Shown piece after piece: positions 1 to 9,396 of a stretch of 64,000 bases of DNA. A program made the translations under genes and the position numbers. The stretch's first letter is position 1. Every line of letters starts with the position of its first letter. Source of the stretch: Kordiimonas sediminis (lineage in GTDB: Bacteria > Pseudomonadota > Alphaproteobacteria > Sphingomonadales > Kordiimonadaceae); contig NZ_BNCI01000002.1 of assembly GCF_014656395.1 (NCBI RefSeq), positions 620,001 to 684,000 of the forward strand, written 5' to 3'. Below the pieces are notes generated by a model that was not told where the DNA came from, did no database searches, and worked only from the letters and a program-made list of their open reading frames with translations.

Positions 1-425
1 CTGTTGGTTTCGGTGGTACATATCTGCAGTCAGAACTGGACGAAGATGTGCCAAACCTGAATGCAGTTTCAGGGGATCAGGCGCCATACGTTCCGGAACT
101 GTCCTTTAACGCGACAGTAAACTATATCCGCCCGATTACGGATACTATGGACCTGTTTGTTTGGTTAAATCACCAGTATGTCGGTACACGCCATACAGAA
201 TTTAACCATGACCCTGACACAAACTATCGCCGTATGGACGACTATTCTATGACCAATGCGCGAATTGGTTTTGAATGGGAAGACATGGAAGTATCTCTTT
301 ATGCCAACAATCTGTTTGATAGTCAGGGTGTTGTGCGGGCGCTGCGTCGTCCACCATTCGATCCGGATGCAGTAATTCGTGTGCAGCCACGCACAATCGG
401 TGTTACTTTCCGTAAACACTTCTAA
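1..425 (+). CDS. TonB-dependent receptor, C-terminal fragment
   Basis: The gene enters from the left edge of the window; the open frame runs back to base 3. What remains is the last part of an outer-membrane beta-barrel: alternating aromatic and polar strands, the TBDR-like phrase 'LYANNLFDSQG', and a terminal Phe as in outer-membrane barrels. Such receptors take up siderophores, vitamins or glycans using TonB energy. The plug domain lies outside, so the substrate cannot be inferred. The next gene on the same strand encodes a small exported SnoaL-like protein. Confidence 0.85.
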   Translation, partial: VGFGGTYLQSELDEDVPNLNAVSGDQAPYVPELSFNATVNYIRPITDTMDLFVWLNHQYVGTRHTEFNHDPDTNYRRMDDYSMTNARIGFEWEDMEVSLYANNLFDSQGVVRALRRPPFDPDAVIRVQPRTIGVTFRKHF

Positions 426-461
426 TATCAGGCGGTAAATTCGTCTAATATCAGATATTTA

Positions 462-490
462 TGCAAGGCATGCCAGGTGCGTGCCTTGCA
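462..490 (+). terminator. Perfect 9-bp inverted repeat after the receptor gene
   Basis: TGCAAGGCA (462-470) and TGCCTTGCA (482-490) form a perfect stem with an 11-nt loop, 37 nt after the receptor stop. There is no T-run, so it may be an mRNA-stabilising or partial-termination hairpin between the receptor and the downstream gene rather than a full intrinsic terminator. Confidence 0.45.
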
Positions 491-516
491 ATTAGCAGAA
501 TAGGGGAGAGTGAGTT

Positions 517-1026
517 TTGATCGCCAAAGTTACAACAACAGTAAAAGGTATGGGCACTGCGGCTTTGCTGGGCGTGCTGATATCAAGTGGTTTTGCCGCG
601 GCAGAGGAAACCAAGCCCACGGATGCCACATTTAAGGATATCGTGCAGTCCGTCAGTGCCGCCGACTTTGACCTGATGGCGTCCACATATCACCCGGATG
701 CAGTCATTGTCAGTGGCGGGAAGTCCACCAAGTCGATTGATGAGGCAATGAAGGGCTGGCGCACGTCGGGTACGAAGGCAAAGGCCGACGGCATCGACGC
801 AAACTTGCAGTTTCGGTTCAAGAGCCGGATCATCAATGCAACTACGTCCTACCAAACTGGTATTTTCCGGTATGAGCAAATCGGCAAGGACGGCCAATCA
901 GCTGTCTACATGACCCATTTTGCAACGCTAATGGTAAAAAAGGGGGATCGCTGGCTGACGTTAATGGAAAATCAGGGTGAACCAGCATCAGAAGCGGAAT
1001 GGAATGCACTGCCAATGTGGCCTTAA
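517..1026 (+). CDS. Exported SnoaL/DUF4440-like protein
   Basis: A 169-residue protein starting at TTG, preceded at 6 nt by the strong ribosome site GGGGAGAG. Residues 1 to about 29 look like a signal peptide (basic start, hydrophobic AALLGVLISSGFAAA core, then EE). The mature part resembles the NTF2-like/SnoaL fold: 'DIVQSVSAADFDLMASTYHPDAVIV' at the front and a final strand pair ending in 'WLTLMENQGEPA'. Members bind small molecules or act as simple hydratases or isomerases; no catalytic set is recognisable, so the function is unknown. It lies 91 bases after a TonB-dependent receptor gene on the same strand and could be cotranscribed. Confidence 0.75.
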   Translation: MIAKVTTTVKGMGTAALLGVLISSGFAAAEETKPTDATFKDIVQSVSAADFDLMASTYHPDAVIVSGGKSTKSIDEAMKGWRTSGTKAKADGIDANLQFRFKSRIINATTSYQTGIFRYEQIGKDGQSAVYMTHFATLMVKKGDRWLTLMENQGEPASEAEWNALPMWP

Positions 1027-1070
1027 GTACAGGTTGCATATGCATTCAGCGAATTTGCAAGATACATTAG

Positions 1071-1092
1071 AGGGGCTATATGGCCCCTTTTT
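1071..1092 (+). terminator. Intrinsic terminator
   Basis: AGGGGC (1071-1076), a six-base loop, GCCCCT (1083-1088), then a T-rich run. It ends the SnoaL-like transcript. Confidence 0.8.
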
Positions 1093-1211
1093 CTTTTGTG
1101 CCGTGTTTGGGGCAGGGGTCTTCCCGTGAATCAGGTCAAAACTATTCCAATAAACCTTTATCCATCACGGCGATAAGTTTAAAAAGACTTGTTTAAGTTT
1201 TTGGAAAAGAT

Positions 1212-1285
1212 TGGAGGCGCGAACGAGAATCGAACTCGTGTACACGGATTTGCAATCCGCTGCGTCGCCACTCCGCCATCGCGCC
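1212..1285 (-). tRNA. tRNA-Cys (GCA)
   Basis: On the minus strand the cloverleaf reads from GGCGCGA with matching 3' arm TCGCGCC, discriminator U73 (typical of tRNA-Cys) and an encoded CCA. The anticodon loop CGGATTGCAAATCCG gives anticodon GCA. The T arm contains GTTCGATTC. A promoter lies just upstream at 1309-1337. Confidence 0.97.
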
Positions 1286-1308
1286 TCGCTTACTGAGTGG
1301 ACGAAGAG

Positions 1309-1337
1309 GCTATAGCAAAGCCCATTGCCTTCTGCAA
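1309..1337 (-). promoter_or_regulatory. Promoter of tRNA-Cys
   Basis: Read on the minus strand: TTGCAG (1337-1332), a 17-base spacer, TATAGC (1314-1309), about 23 bases upstream of the tRNA 5' end. Good match to a sigma-70 housekeeping promoter. Confidence 0.6.
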
Positions 1338-1453
1338 ACGGTTATTGTGTCAAAACTGTAATTTTCTTCCGTAGTCGGCTGTGGACTGAAGTTCCCTAAG
1401 GCGTTCTGATCACAAATTATCGGCAAAAAGTTCATTTTTCGGGGTGAAACGGA

Positions 1454-1482
1454 TTGTTAAACGCTTCGTTGCGCCTTATAAA
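1454..1482 (+). promoter_or_regulatory. Sigma-70-type promoter of the methyltransferase gene
   Basis: TTGTTA (1454-1459), a 17-base spacer, TATAAA (1477-1482). The predicted transcript start near 1489 leaves no leader for the ATG at 1491, which supports the GTG at 1527 as the true start. Confidence 0.6.
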
Positions 1483-1526
1483 GCGGCTAAATGGAAATTA
1501 GTGATGTCTCTGAAAGGATTAGCATC

Positions 1527-2180
1527 GTGAAACAAACCAATGCCGCGCGCGAACATATGATTGATTGCCAGCTTCGCCCGAATGAAGTGAATGATGAACG
1601 GCTGATCAGCGCAGTTCGTGCAGTTGCTCGTGAACATTTTGTCCCTAAAACACTGCGCAGTGTTGCCTATGCAGACGAAGATATTTCCGTCGGCGGTGGC
1701 CGGTATTTGATGGAACCAATGGTTTTTGCACGCCTGATGGATTTTGCCAAAATTCAGGAGGGTGATCTGGTTCTGGATATTGGTTGTGCCACTGGCTATT
1801 CTTCTGCGGTTCTGGCGGGGCTGGCCGGTGCAGTTGTCGCGCTTGAGTGTGATGATGCGCTCTATGAGGCAGCAGAGAAAAAACTGACTGACGAGGGCGT
1901 GATGAATGCCGCCGTGGTTAAAGGTGACCTTGATAAGGGCGTGGCCAAGCAGGGGCCATACGATGTTATTTTCTGTCAGGGCGCGGTGGACGATCTGCCA
2001 AAAGCCCTGTTGAAACAGCTTAAAGATGGTGGCCGCCTTGTCTGTGTTAAAAAGATTGGCGGTGTCGGACGTGCCCTTCTTGTCACCCGGTCTGATGATG
2101 ATTTTCAGGAAAAAATCCTGTTTGACGCGAATGTGGCAGACTTGCCCGGCTTTCAGGTAGAAAAGGGTTTTACTTTCTAG
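1527..2180 (+). CDS. pcm: Protein-L-isoaspartate O-methyltransferase family protein
   Basis: A 217-residue SAM-dependent methyltransferase of the PIMT family, which repairs isoaspartyl residues in aged proteins. Seen: the opening 'REHMIDCQLRPNEVNDERL', typical of alphaproteobacterial members; 'REHFVPKTLRSVAYADEDI'; and the SAM motif 'VLDIGCATGYSSAVLAGLAG'. I choose GTG 1527 over ATG 1491 because AAGGA (1514-1518) sits 8 nt upstream, the ATG coincides with the predicted transcript start, and the shorter protein fits the family. It sits directly before tolC, as in many alphaproteobacteria. This is not the surE-linked pcm, and true isoaspartate specificity of this paralogue is uncertain. Confidence 0.85.
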   Translation: MKQTNAAREHMIDCQLRPNEVNDERLISAVRAVAREHFVPKTLRSVAYADEDISVGGGRYLMEPMVFARLMDFAKIQEGDLVLDIGCATGYSSAVLAGLAGAVVALECDDALYEAAEKKLTDEGVMNAAVVKGDLDKGVAKQGPYDVIFCQGAVDDLPKALLKQLKDGGRLVCVKKIGGVGRALLVTRSDDDFQEKILFDANVADLPGFQVEKGFTF

Positions 2181-2305
2181 AGCGTATCAGTTTCTAGGTT
2201 GTATCTGCTTGAAGTTGGGGATAGGGTGCCCATATTGCTATTTTAGGTAATAATAAAGACTCTAATAAAACCCATAATAAACAGCGAGGAATAGAGGAGA
2301 CGTTT

Positions 2306-3688
2306 ATGAAAAAGGGATTAGTATCACTGTTGGCACTTGCCACAGTGCTTGGCGGTGCATCGTCGGTATCCGCTGAAAGTCTGAAAGAGGCACTGGCAGC
2401 GGCGTACGAAAGTAACCCGCAATTGATGGCACAGCGTGCCGCACTGCGTGCTGTTGATGAGAATGTTTCGCGTGCGAAGTCAGGTTTCCTGCCAAGCTTG
2501 GAGGGGACCTACTCCCGTACTGAAGGCGAACAGAATGATTTGCTTGAGACTGAGCCAGGCTCCCAAGGTTACAAGTCTTTTGATAATGAAAACCTTGGAT
2601 TGACAGTAACTCAGTCTCTTTTTCGTGGCTTTCAGGACTTGAACGCAACCAAAGCAGCTAAGTATCAGGTTAAGGCCGGTCGTGCCCAGCTGATGAATAT
2701 TGAACAGCAGGTTCTTCTGGATGCGATCCGTGCTTATACTAATGTTGTGCGCGATGAAGCGGTTGTCGGTTTGAATAAAAACCAGGTTCAGGTGCTTGAG
2801 CGTCAGTTACAAGCTTCCCGTGACCGTTTCCGTGTTGGGGAAATTACCCGGACAGATGTAGCACAGTCGGAAGCACGCCTTGAAGGTGCGAAATCGAATC
2901 TGATGGCGGCGGAAGCCCGTCTGGCTGCAAGCCGAGCGCTGTATCAGCGTGTAGTTGGACGCACGCCTGCTGGTCTTGAAAAAGAAAATGCGCTACCTGA
3001 TCTTCCTGCTACGCTTGATGCAGCTATCGAAGTTGCGATGGCTGAGTCACCAGGTGTTATAGCAGCGCGTCATAATGAACGCGTTGCATCATACAACGTG
3101 AAACAAAGCCTTGGGGCTTTGTCGCCTCGGATCGGAGCCCAGGCAGGCTATACACATCGTAGTGGAACTAGTTTCTTTGGTGGAGAGTCTCGACCAAGTG
3201 ATACTAAGTCACGGTCAGTATCAGTTCAACTGACTGTTCCGTTTTATGCAGGGGGTGCGCGTCATAGTGATGTGCGCCGTAATAAGCAGCTTCGCAGCCA
3301 GCGTATGGTGGAAATCCATCAGGCAGAGCGTTTAGCGCAGGAAAGCACATTTGTAGCGTGGGACAACTTACGTGCTGCGAGAGGGCAGATTATGTCGTCC
3401 GAGGCATCTGTTCGTGCAAACGAAATCGCGCTTGAAGGTGTTCGCCAGGAAGCGGCAGTTGGTTCCCGTACTACTCTTGATGTCCTGAATGCTGAGCAGG
3501 AGCTCCTGAATGCACGGTCTAACCTGATCGGGGCGCAGCGCGATGAAATGGTTGCTGCTTATAGCCTTCTATCCGCTATTGGACGACTGACAGCCAAGGA
3601 TCTGGAGCTTGGTGTTACTGTTTACGATCCTGAAGAACATTATGATGATGTGAAAAATCAGTTCTTCGGTCTTGGTATCGAAGACTAG
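2306..3688 (+). CDS. tolC: TolC family outer-membrane efflux channel
   Basis: A 460-residue trimeric outer-membrane channel used by type I secretion and RND efflux. Residues 1-23 are a Sec signal peptide ending VSAES. Two TolC repeats follow: the first opens 'SLKEALAAAYESNPQLMAQRAALRA', the second around 'LDAAIEVAMAESPGVIAARHN'. Long alanine-, arginine- and glutamate-rich helices and the 'VGEITRTDVAQSEARL' and 'VGSRTTLDVLNAEQELL' phrases are family hallmarks. The start has a clear AGAGGAGAC ribosome site. It lies between a PIMT-like gene and popZ, the usual alphaproteobacterial order, and ends in its own terminator. Confidence 0.95.
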   Translation: MKKGLVSLLALATVLGGASSVSAESLKEALAAAYESNPQLMAQRAALRAVDENVSRAKSGFLPSLEGTYSRTEGEQNDLLETEPGSQGYKSFDNENLGLTVTQSLFRGFQDLNATKAAKYQVKAGRAQLMNIEQQVLLDAIRAYTNVVRDEAVVGLNKNQVQVLERQLQASRDRFRVGEITRTDVAQSEARLEGAKSNLMAAEARLAASRALYQRVVGRTPAGLEKENALPDLPATLDAAIEVAMAESPGVIAARHNERVASYNVKQSLGALSPRIGAQAGYTHRSGTSFFGGESRPSDTKSRSVSVQLTVPFYAGGARHSDVRRNKQLRSQRMVEIHQAERLAQESTFVAWDNLRAARGQIMSSEASVRANEIALEGVRQEAAVGSRTTLDVLNAEQELLNARSNLIGAQRDEMVAAYSLLSAIGRLTAKDLELGVTVYDPEEHYDDVKNQFFGLGIED

Positions 3689-3711
3689 TAGTTTTCCTAA
3701 TAATCACTTCA

Positions 3712-3740
3712 AAAGGCGGGTATTTGCCCGCCTTTCTGAT
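3712..3740 (+). terminator. Intrinsic terminator of tolC
   Basis: AAAGGCGGG (3712-3720), a 6-nt loop and CCCGCCTTT (3727-3735): a perfect 9-bp stem ending in T residues. Confidence 0.85.
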
Positions 3741-3869
3741 TCTTATGACAGAAAAAGTAACAAAAACGCAAGTTTCTGTTTTTACTATCTTCCATAAGGC
3801 GTTACTATTCATTAAGAATTATTGACAGGCAGGGAATGAGACTGTACCTGTTCAATTAGGGGTTACCCT

Positions 3870-4475
3870 TTGGGAGCTAATAAACTGGCTGGGTCTATGA
3901 GCGATACTGCATCTGATGAAGAACCTACCATGGAAGAAATTCTGGCGTCGATCCGCCGGATAATTTCTGATGATGATGGGGAAGGTGAAGCGGAAAGTGC
4001 TGCTGAGGAAGCGGCGCCGACCCCTGAACCTGTGCCTGAAGAAGTTGTGCCGGAACCCGAATTTGCACCAGAGCCTGAGCCTACTCCAGAGCCTGAGATT
4101 GCACCTGAGCCAGAAGTCGTCCCGGAAATTGAGCCTGAGCCTGCACCGCTGCCGGTTCAAGAGCCTGAGCCTGCACCCGCCCAGGCAGATGAAGACGAAG
4201 ATGATGTGTTTGATCTGACTGAATTTGCAACTGAGCAGCCTGTGAACCCGGCTGATCCGATCGTGTCGGAGCCAGTAGAGGACAGGGCGTCATTAAGCTT
4301 CAATCAGCTATCAAGTATGATGGTGTCCGGGTATGTGGGCGACGAAAACACGCTTGAGGCACTTGTGCGCTCTATGCTGAAACCAATGCTGCAAGGTTGG
4401 CTGGATGAAAACCTGCCACAAATCGTGCAGGATGCGGTTGAACGGGAAGTCGCGCGAATTGCGCGCCGTAAGTAA
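3870..4475 (+). CDS. popZ: PopZ-like polar organising protein (DUF2497)
   Basis: About 200 residues with the three-part PopZ plan. The N-terminal helix reads '[20 protein letters not shown]', the partner-binding module. The middle is an acidic Pro/Glu linker of about 70 residues built from PEP/PEPE/APEP units. The C-terminal oligomerisation helices include '[19 protein letters not shown]' and '[11 protein letters not shown]'. PopZ forms polar condensates that tether the chromosome origin. It lies directly upstream of valS, as in Caulobacter. Two starts are possible: TTG 3870, with AGGGG 7 nt upstream, or ATG 3897 ([10 protein letters not shown]), which better fits the family N-terminus; I keep the longer form with doubt. 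Confidence 0.88.
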   Translation: MGANKLAGSMSDTASDEEPTMEEILASIRRIISDDDGEGEAESAAEEAAPTPEPVPEEVVPEPEFAPEPEPTPEPEIAPEPEVVPEIEPEPAPLPVQEPEPAPAQADEDEDDVFDLTEFATEQPVNPADPIVSEPVEDRASLSFNQLSSMMVSGYVGDENTLEALVRSMLKPMLQGWLDENLPQIVQDAVEREVARIARRK

Positions 4476-4541
4476 TTTTCTTTAAAGATATATGTGTCGA
4501 ACGCTCTGGGGTGATTCTCGGTGAATTTATGATATTTGTGC

Positions 4542-4561
4542 TGCCTACAGTCTGGTAGGCA
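4542..4561 (+). promoter_or_regulatory. Hairpin in the popZ-valS gap
   Basis: TGCCTAC (4542-4548), a six-base loop, GTAGGCA (4555-4561): a perfect 7-bp stem with no T-run. It may be a weak terminator or leader structure before valS. Confidence 0.35.
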
Positions 4562-4629
4562 TTGACGCACAGTGGCTTGACGCATAAAACAACCCTTCAT
4601 TCATTGAACAATTTACTAAGGTGGCCAAC

Positions 4630-7269
4630 ATGGGCATGGACAAGACCTATAATCCAGGAGACCTGGAAGGCAAATGGTACAAGCATTGGGAAGAAAACGG
4701 CGCATTTAAGTGTGGACGTAACGTAGGGGCAGAGCCGTACGTTATTGTCATGCCGCCCCCCAACGTGACCGGTAGCCTACATATGGGACATGCTCTTGAT
4801 AATACACTGCAGGATGTATTGATCCGCTTTGAACGCCTTCGGGGTAAAGATGTTTTGTGGCAGCCCGGTACAGACCATGCAGGGATCGCGACCCAGAATG
4901 TTGTTGAAAAACAACTGGACGCAGCTGGTCAGGACCGTAAGGAAATGGGCCGCGAAAAATTTCTCGAGCGCGTTTGGGAATGGAAAGCAGAATCAGGTGG
5001 AAAAATTACCAGCCAACTGCGCCGTCTTGGTGCCAGCTGTGATTGGTCACGCGAAGCCTTCACCATGGATGAAAGCCGCTCAGAAGCGGTCTTGAAGAAA
5101 TTTGTCCAGCTTTACAAGGAAGGCCTGCTTTATAAAGACAACCGTCTTGTAAACTGGGACCCCAAGCTGGTGACAGCTATTTCTGACCTCGAAGTGGAGC
5201 AAAAGGAAGTTAATGGCCATTTCTGGCATTTCCGTTATCCACTCGAAGATGGGTCTGGCTTTATTGAAATTGCAACCACCCGGCCTGAGACAATGCTTGG
5301 GGATACGGGCATTGCTGTGAATCCGTCAGATGAGCGTTACAAGCATCTGATAGGGAAGATGGTGCGGTTGCCGCTTGTTGGTCGTTTAATTCCGATCGTG
5401 GCAGATGATTATGCTGACCCTGAGCAGGGCTCAGGTGCCGTGAAAATCACGCCAGCGCATGATTTTAACGATTTTGAAGTTGGAAAGCGTGCTGGTCTGG
5501 AGATGATCAACATTTTCGACAAGCATGCCGCGATCAATGAAAATGCCCCGGAAAAATATCAGGGTATGGACAGATTTGATGCCCGTAAGGCCATTGTCGC
5601 CGATATGGAAGAGGGTGGTTTCCTTGTTAAAGTGGAACCCCATGTTCATCAGGTGCCATATGGTGACCGCGGGGGTGTTATCATTGAGCCGTGGCTGACA
5701 GAGCAGTGGTATGTGGACGCTGAAACACTTGCAAAGCCTGCGATTGAAGCTGTGGAAAATGGTACAACGAACTTTATCCCAAAGAATTGGGAAAAGACCT
5801 ATTTCGAATGGATGCGTAATATTCAGCCATGGTGTGTTAGTCGTCAGCTTTGGTGGGGACACCGCATTCCTGCTTGGTATGCACCAGACGGCACTGTTTT
5901 CGTTGAGGAAACGGAAGAAGAGGCACAGGCAGCGGCAGACAAGCATTTCGGCGAGACGGTAGAGTTGACCCGTGATCCTGATGTATTGGATACGTGGTTC
6001 TCTTCTGCAATGTGGCCTTATTCTACAATGGGATGGCCAGAGGAAACGCCAGAGCTAGCACGCTACTATCCTAATGCCACGCTTGTAACAGGTTTTGATA
6101 TTATCTTTTTCTGGGTAGCTAGAATGATGATGTCCGGTATTCATTTTATGGGCGAGGCACCGTTTAAAAACGTATATATCCACGCGCTTGTCCGTGATGA
6201 AAAGGGCGCGAAGATGTCAAAATCCAAGGGGAATGTGATTGACCCTCTGGAGTTTATCGAGAAATACGGTGCGGATGCTCTGCGGTTTACACTGACGTCA
6301 ATGGAAGCCCAGGGTCGAGACATCAAGCTGGCTGAGAAACGTGTTGAAGGGTACCGGAACTTTGGTACCAAGCTATGGAATGCCTCTCGGTTCTGCGAAA
6401 TGAACGGTATTGTCGGTTCAAACAGTGTGGATGCACCGGTTGCGACCAGCTCTGTCAACAAATGGATTATTTCCGAGGTCTCAAAAGCTGCAGCCGGGGT
6501 AACAAATGCGCTTGATGCTTTCCGTTTTAACGAGGCGTCCGATGTTATTTACCACTTCACATGGGGTACCTTCTGTGACTGGTATGTTGAGCTTGTAAAG
6601 CCGGTGTTCTGGGGTGAGGATGAAGCACTGAAAGCCGAGACACGTGCGGTAGCAGGCTGGGTACTTGACCAAATTCTGGTAATGCTACATCCTTTCATGC
6701 CGCATATCACGGAAGAGCTATGGCATGCGACGAAAGACGATCGTGCCTATGATCTCATTCACGCCAAATGGCCAACAGTTAATCAAATTGATGAAGAGGC
6801 TTTGTCAGAAGTAGACTGGGCGATCCGGTTCATTACCGAAGTTCGTTCAACACGTTCTGAAATGAATGTTCCTGCCAGTGCAAAGGCGACTGCACTGCTG
6901 GTTGGTGCATCTGACGTCACAAAGTCCCGCGTAGCAACATGGCAGGATATGCTGTGCCGGATGGCGCGTTTGGAAAAGGCTTCCTGTGTCGACAGTGCTG
7001 AAAGAAAAGGATCAGCACAGCTGGTAGTGGATGAGGCAACTGTCTTCTTGCCACTTGCAGATTTGATGGACATTGATGCAGAGAAAGCTCGCCTGACAAA
7101 AGCTTTGGACAAACTGGAAAAAGAAGCAGGGTCGATTAAAGGCCGTCTGGGTAACCAGGGCTTTGTTGCCAAGGCACCAGCACAGGTTATTGAGCAAGCC
7201 AAAGAACAGCTTGCTGACCTTGAAGACAAGATTGAAAAATCAAAGGCTGCGCTTAACAGGCTAGGATAG
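4630..7269 (+). CDS. valS: Valyl-tRNA synthetase
   Basis: An 879-residue class Ia synthetase that charges tRNA-Val. Seen: the HIGH-type motif HMGH at residues 51-54 within '[17 protein letters not shown]', an editing (CP1) domain with the '[11 protein letters not shown]' motif, and KMSKS at residues 528-532. A C-terminal coiled coil follows ('[23 protein letters not shown] ...'), specific to ValRS. I place the start at ATG 4630 because AAGGTGG (4618-4624) is a ribosome site 5 nt upstream; the GTG at 4621 is part of that site. It faces the porin gene across a shared terminator. Confidence 0.97.
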   Translation: MGMDKTYNPGDLEGKWYKHWEENGAFKCGRNVGAEPYVIVMPPPNVTGSLHMGHALDNTLQDVLIRFERLRGKDVLWQPGTDHAGIATQNVVEKQLDAAGQDRKEMGREKFLERVWEWKAESGGKITSQLRRLGASCDWSREAFTMDESRSEAVLKKFVQLYKEGLLYKDNRLVNWDPKLVTAISDLEVEQKEVNGHFWHFRYPLEDGSGFIEIATTRPETMLGDTGIAVNPSDERYKHLIGKMVRLPLVGRLIPIVADDYADPEQGSGAVKITPAHDFNDFEVGKRAGLEMINIFDKHAAINENAPEKYQGMDRFDARKAIVADMEEGGFLVKVEPHVHQVPYGDRGGVIIEPWLTEQWYVDAETLAKPAIEAVENGTTNFIPKNWEKTYFEWMRNIQPWCVSRQLWWGHRIPAWYAPDGTVFVEETEEEAQAAADKHFGETVELTRDPDVLDTWFSSAMWPYSTMGWPEETPELARYYPNATLVTGFDIIFFWVARMMMSGIHFMGEAPFKNVYIHALVRDEKGAKMSKSKGNVIDPLEFIEKYGADALRFTLTSMEAQGRDIKLAEKRVEGYRNFGTKLWNASRFCEMNGIVGSNSVDAPVATSSVNKWIISEVSKAAAGVTNALDAFRFNEASDVIYHFTWGTFCDWYVELVKPVFWGEDEALKAETRAVAGWVLDQILVMLHPFMPHITEELWHATKDDRAYDLIHAKWPTVNQIDEEALSEVDWAIRFITEVRSTRSEMNVPASAKATALLVGASDVTKSRVATWQDMLCRMARLEKASCVDSAERKGSAQLVVDEATVFLPLADLMDIDAEKARLTKALDKLEKEAGSIKGRLGNQGFVAKAPAQVIEQAKEQLADLEDKIEKSKAALNRLG

Positions 7270-7310
7270 CAGACGCTATATACTATTTACTATTAAGGCA
7301 GAATGTAAAA

Positions 7311-7338
7311 AAAAGGCCCGGAGTGATCCGGGCCTTTT
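7311..7338. terminator. Bidirectional terminator between valS and the porin gene
   Basis: AAAAGGCCCGGA (7311-7322), a 4-base loop and TCCGGGCCTTTT (7327-7338) form a perfect 12-bp stem with an A-run on one side and a T-run on the other. It can end both convergent transcripts. Confidence 0.9.
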
Positions 7339-7355
7339 CATTTATTTGTAATGAC

Positions 7356-8876
7356 TTAGAAGACGGCGTTAACACCAATGATGACACCTTTGTTGGTGAT
7401 GTCCATGTCGCTGTGTGTTTCACCCGGCGGTACATTGCCGCCGCTGATGAAGTTAAGTGGGGCGTAGCCGTTTACAAAAATACCTTCGCCAAAGAACTTC
7501 ACAGAGTCAGTCAGGAAATAGGAAAAGCCCAGAACTGTCTGGTCTTGCCGGCGCCACGGTGATCCTTTTGGCCCTGCGATAAAGCTGCTGAATTCAAGCG
7601 AGAGATCAGCACGCTTGCCGCTTAGGTCCATGGAATACCGTCCCCCCAAACCAAAGCTTGTAACTTTGCGTGCTTCAAACTGGTCAAGCGGTGGGGTCGG
7701 ATTGTGTGTACCGTCCCATATACGGGTTGTTTTAGCAAATTCACCCAGGAACATGAAATCGCCTGCAAACAATTGACCATACACACTATATGCCGGGTTG
7801 TTATCTTCACACGGGTTGAAGTGGGTAACCGGATATGACTGGCAATAGGCAGATCCACGCTGATAAGAGGCACCAACCATTGCACTGCCGAAATGTGTTG
7901 GCAGTGTATAATTAGCGTCCAGCACATAGTTATTCAATTTGCTGGGAACGTTCGTGCCGTCATTTGGCATGTTGGCTGACCGGAACTGGGCACCACCTTG
8001 TACCAATTCTGCTGTAATATTCAGACCATCTTTACTGTAGCCAGCCAGCGCACCGAATGCGAGGCCGCCGAAGGCATGCCACACAGTAGAGGCAGTGAAG
8101 GGACTAACTGTATCAGTCAGGCCAAATGATGTAGCCATTTTACCTACGGTCAAATACAGGGGCGACTTGTCCAGGTTACCAAGCAGCACGTACCCTTTGC
8201 GCAGCTGAAGCTGGTTACGGTTCAGGTCTGTGATTGTGCCTTGTCCGAAGCTTTGCTCAGGATCATACAGCGCCTCTCCGTACACAGTGACCCAGTCACC
8301 AACAGTGGCAGTCGCAGACAGTTGCATGCTGTGCAACACGGCTTCTGATACCGTCTTTTGCCTTTGGTTGGACGGTGTAGGGTGCCGCATTAGATAGCCG
8401 AATTTGTCATCAGTATTACTGCGCCAGTAATCCATGATAGCTGTGGCCCCGCCACTGATGACAACGCTGTTATTTGCCAGCTCACCGGTTTGTTTTGCCT
8501 CAAGCAGACGTAGCTGCTTTCTGTTGATGTTTGTTGTAGCGTCCAGCATGTCGTAGGCAAGGCTTGCTTTGGTCACTAATGCAGCATCAGAAGATGCTTG
8601 CGCTGTGTTTGGCTGCGTACCTGATGATGCTGATTGTGACTGTGATGTACTGGCCACTGCCACAGGTGCAACCTCAGTCATAGCATTCACTTTGGCTTTA
8701 AGTGCCTTATTTTCAGCTTCCAGCTTTTCAAGGCGCTTCAGGATCATTTCCATTTGATCCTGTGATGTGTCTGATGCCAAAGCACTACCGCTGATTAGCG
8801 TTGTAGCAAGCACAAGTGTACTTACAGTGTTGGTTAGACTTCTTTTCAACACTGTTATTGTTGGATGCGTTGTCAT
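7356..8876 (-). CDS. LbtU-like siderophore porin
   Basis: A 506-residue outer-membrane protein. A signal peptide of about 34 residues ends SGSALAS. A short coiled coil, 'QMEMILKRLEKLEAENKALK', follows and probably forms a periplasmic or trimerising stalk, then a beta-barrel. Barrel phrases such as 'YLTVGKMATSFGLTDTVSPFTAS' and 'GALAGYSKDGLNITAELVQGGAQF' resemble the LbtU family, a TonB-independent siderophore receptor described in Legionella. The final residue is Phe. GGGGA precedes the ATG. It sits 17 bases downstream of an unknown gene on the same strand, probably as an operon. A role in iron uptake is inference from the family. Confidence 0.75.
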   Translation of the reverse strand: MTTHPTITVLKRSLTNTVSTLVLATTLISGSALASDTSQDQMEMILKRLEKLEAENKALKAKVNAMTEVAPVAVASTSQSQSASSGTQPNTAQASSDAALVTKASLAYDMLDATTNINRKQLRLLEAKQTGELANNSVVISGGATAIMDYWRSNTDDKFGYLMRHPTPSNQRQKTVSEAVLHSMQLSATATVGDWVTVYGEALYDPEQSFGQGTITDLNRNQLQLRKGYVLLGNLDKSPLYLTVGKMATSFGLTDTVSPFTASTVWHAFGGLAFGALAGYSKDGLNITAELVQGGAQFRSANMPNDGTNVPSKLNNYVLDANYTLPTHFGSAMVGASYQRGSAYCQSYPVTHFNPCEDNNPAYSVYGQLFAGDFMFLGEFAKTTRIWDGTHNPTPPLDQFEARKVTSFGLGGRYSMDLSGKRADLSLEFSSFIAGPKGSPWRRQDQTVLGFSYFLTDSVKFFGEGIFVNGYAPLNFISGGNVPPGETHSDMDITNKGVIIGVNAVF

Positions 8877-8893
8877 AGATTCCCCAATCTAAT

Positions 8894-9298
8894 TTATTTA
8901 TAGTTTTCTGATAGTAAATCCAGTGGCTGCCGGTAAAGGGCGTCTGCTACTGGCTCAGCTTGGATGGCTGAGTTTTGTTGGTTCTTTACAGTGTCCATGT
9001 TTTCTGTCCGCATTGTTTTCGGACATGCAGCATAGCAGGGTGCTTTTTCCACAAACTCATTTGATGGAACTGTATTCACAGAAAACTCAATAAAGGAGGA
9101 ATGCAGTTTAGTATCAAAAAGATTACAGGTTTGCGGAGCCTGTGCTCTCAACAATTGTTGTTGATGGCTCGCCGTTGTTAGGCGTATTTTATTGTATGTG
9201 TTGGTACCACTATTTGTTGATTGTAAGACTTCAGATAAAATAGTGGCTGTTTTTCTCTTACAAATAGATTTTGAATAAATGTCTATAGTTGATGACAT
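8894..9298 (-). CDS. Unknown protein upstream of LbtU-like porin
   Basis: A protein of about 134 residues that I do not recognise. Start ATG 9298 is chosen over 9322 because GGGGA lies 6 nt upstream. There is no signal peptide or membrane segment. It is rich in Asn, Gln, Ser and Thr, and has Cys residues at 'TCNLF' and in the pair 'PCYAAC'. It ends 17 bases before the LbtU-like porin gene, so the two are probably cotranscribed, from the region holding the inverted repeat at 9368-9396. Composition is unlike a typical enzyme; a chance open frame in a long leader cannot be excluded. Confidence 0.45.
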   Translation of the reverse strand: MSSTIDIYSKSICKRKTATILSEVLQSTNSGTNTYNKIRLTTASHQQQLLRAQAPQTCNLFDTKLHSSFIEFSVNTVPSNEFVEKAPCYAACPKTMRTENMDTVKNQQNSAIQAEPVADALYRQPLDLLSENYK

Positions 9299-9367
9299 TA
9301 TGTTTCCCCAAATAGTGTGCAAGCTTACTTATGATGGATACTACTTACAGTAAAGAGATTGATAAGA

Positions 9368-9396
9368 TTTGAAATAAAAAGAAACAATATTTCAAA
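9368..9396. promoter_or_regulatory. 9-bp inverted repeat in a divergent control region
   Basis: TTTGAAATA (9368-9376) and TATTTCAAA (9388-9396) are perfect inverted arms 11 nt apart. They are nested inside a wider pair, GATAAG (9361-9366) and CTTATC (9420-9425). The site lies in AT-rich DNA between the porin operon (leftward) and ilvD (rightward), a natural operator position. The regulator is unknown. Confidence 0.5.
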
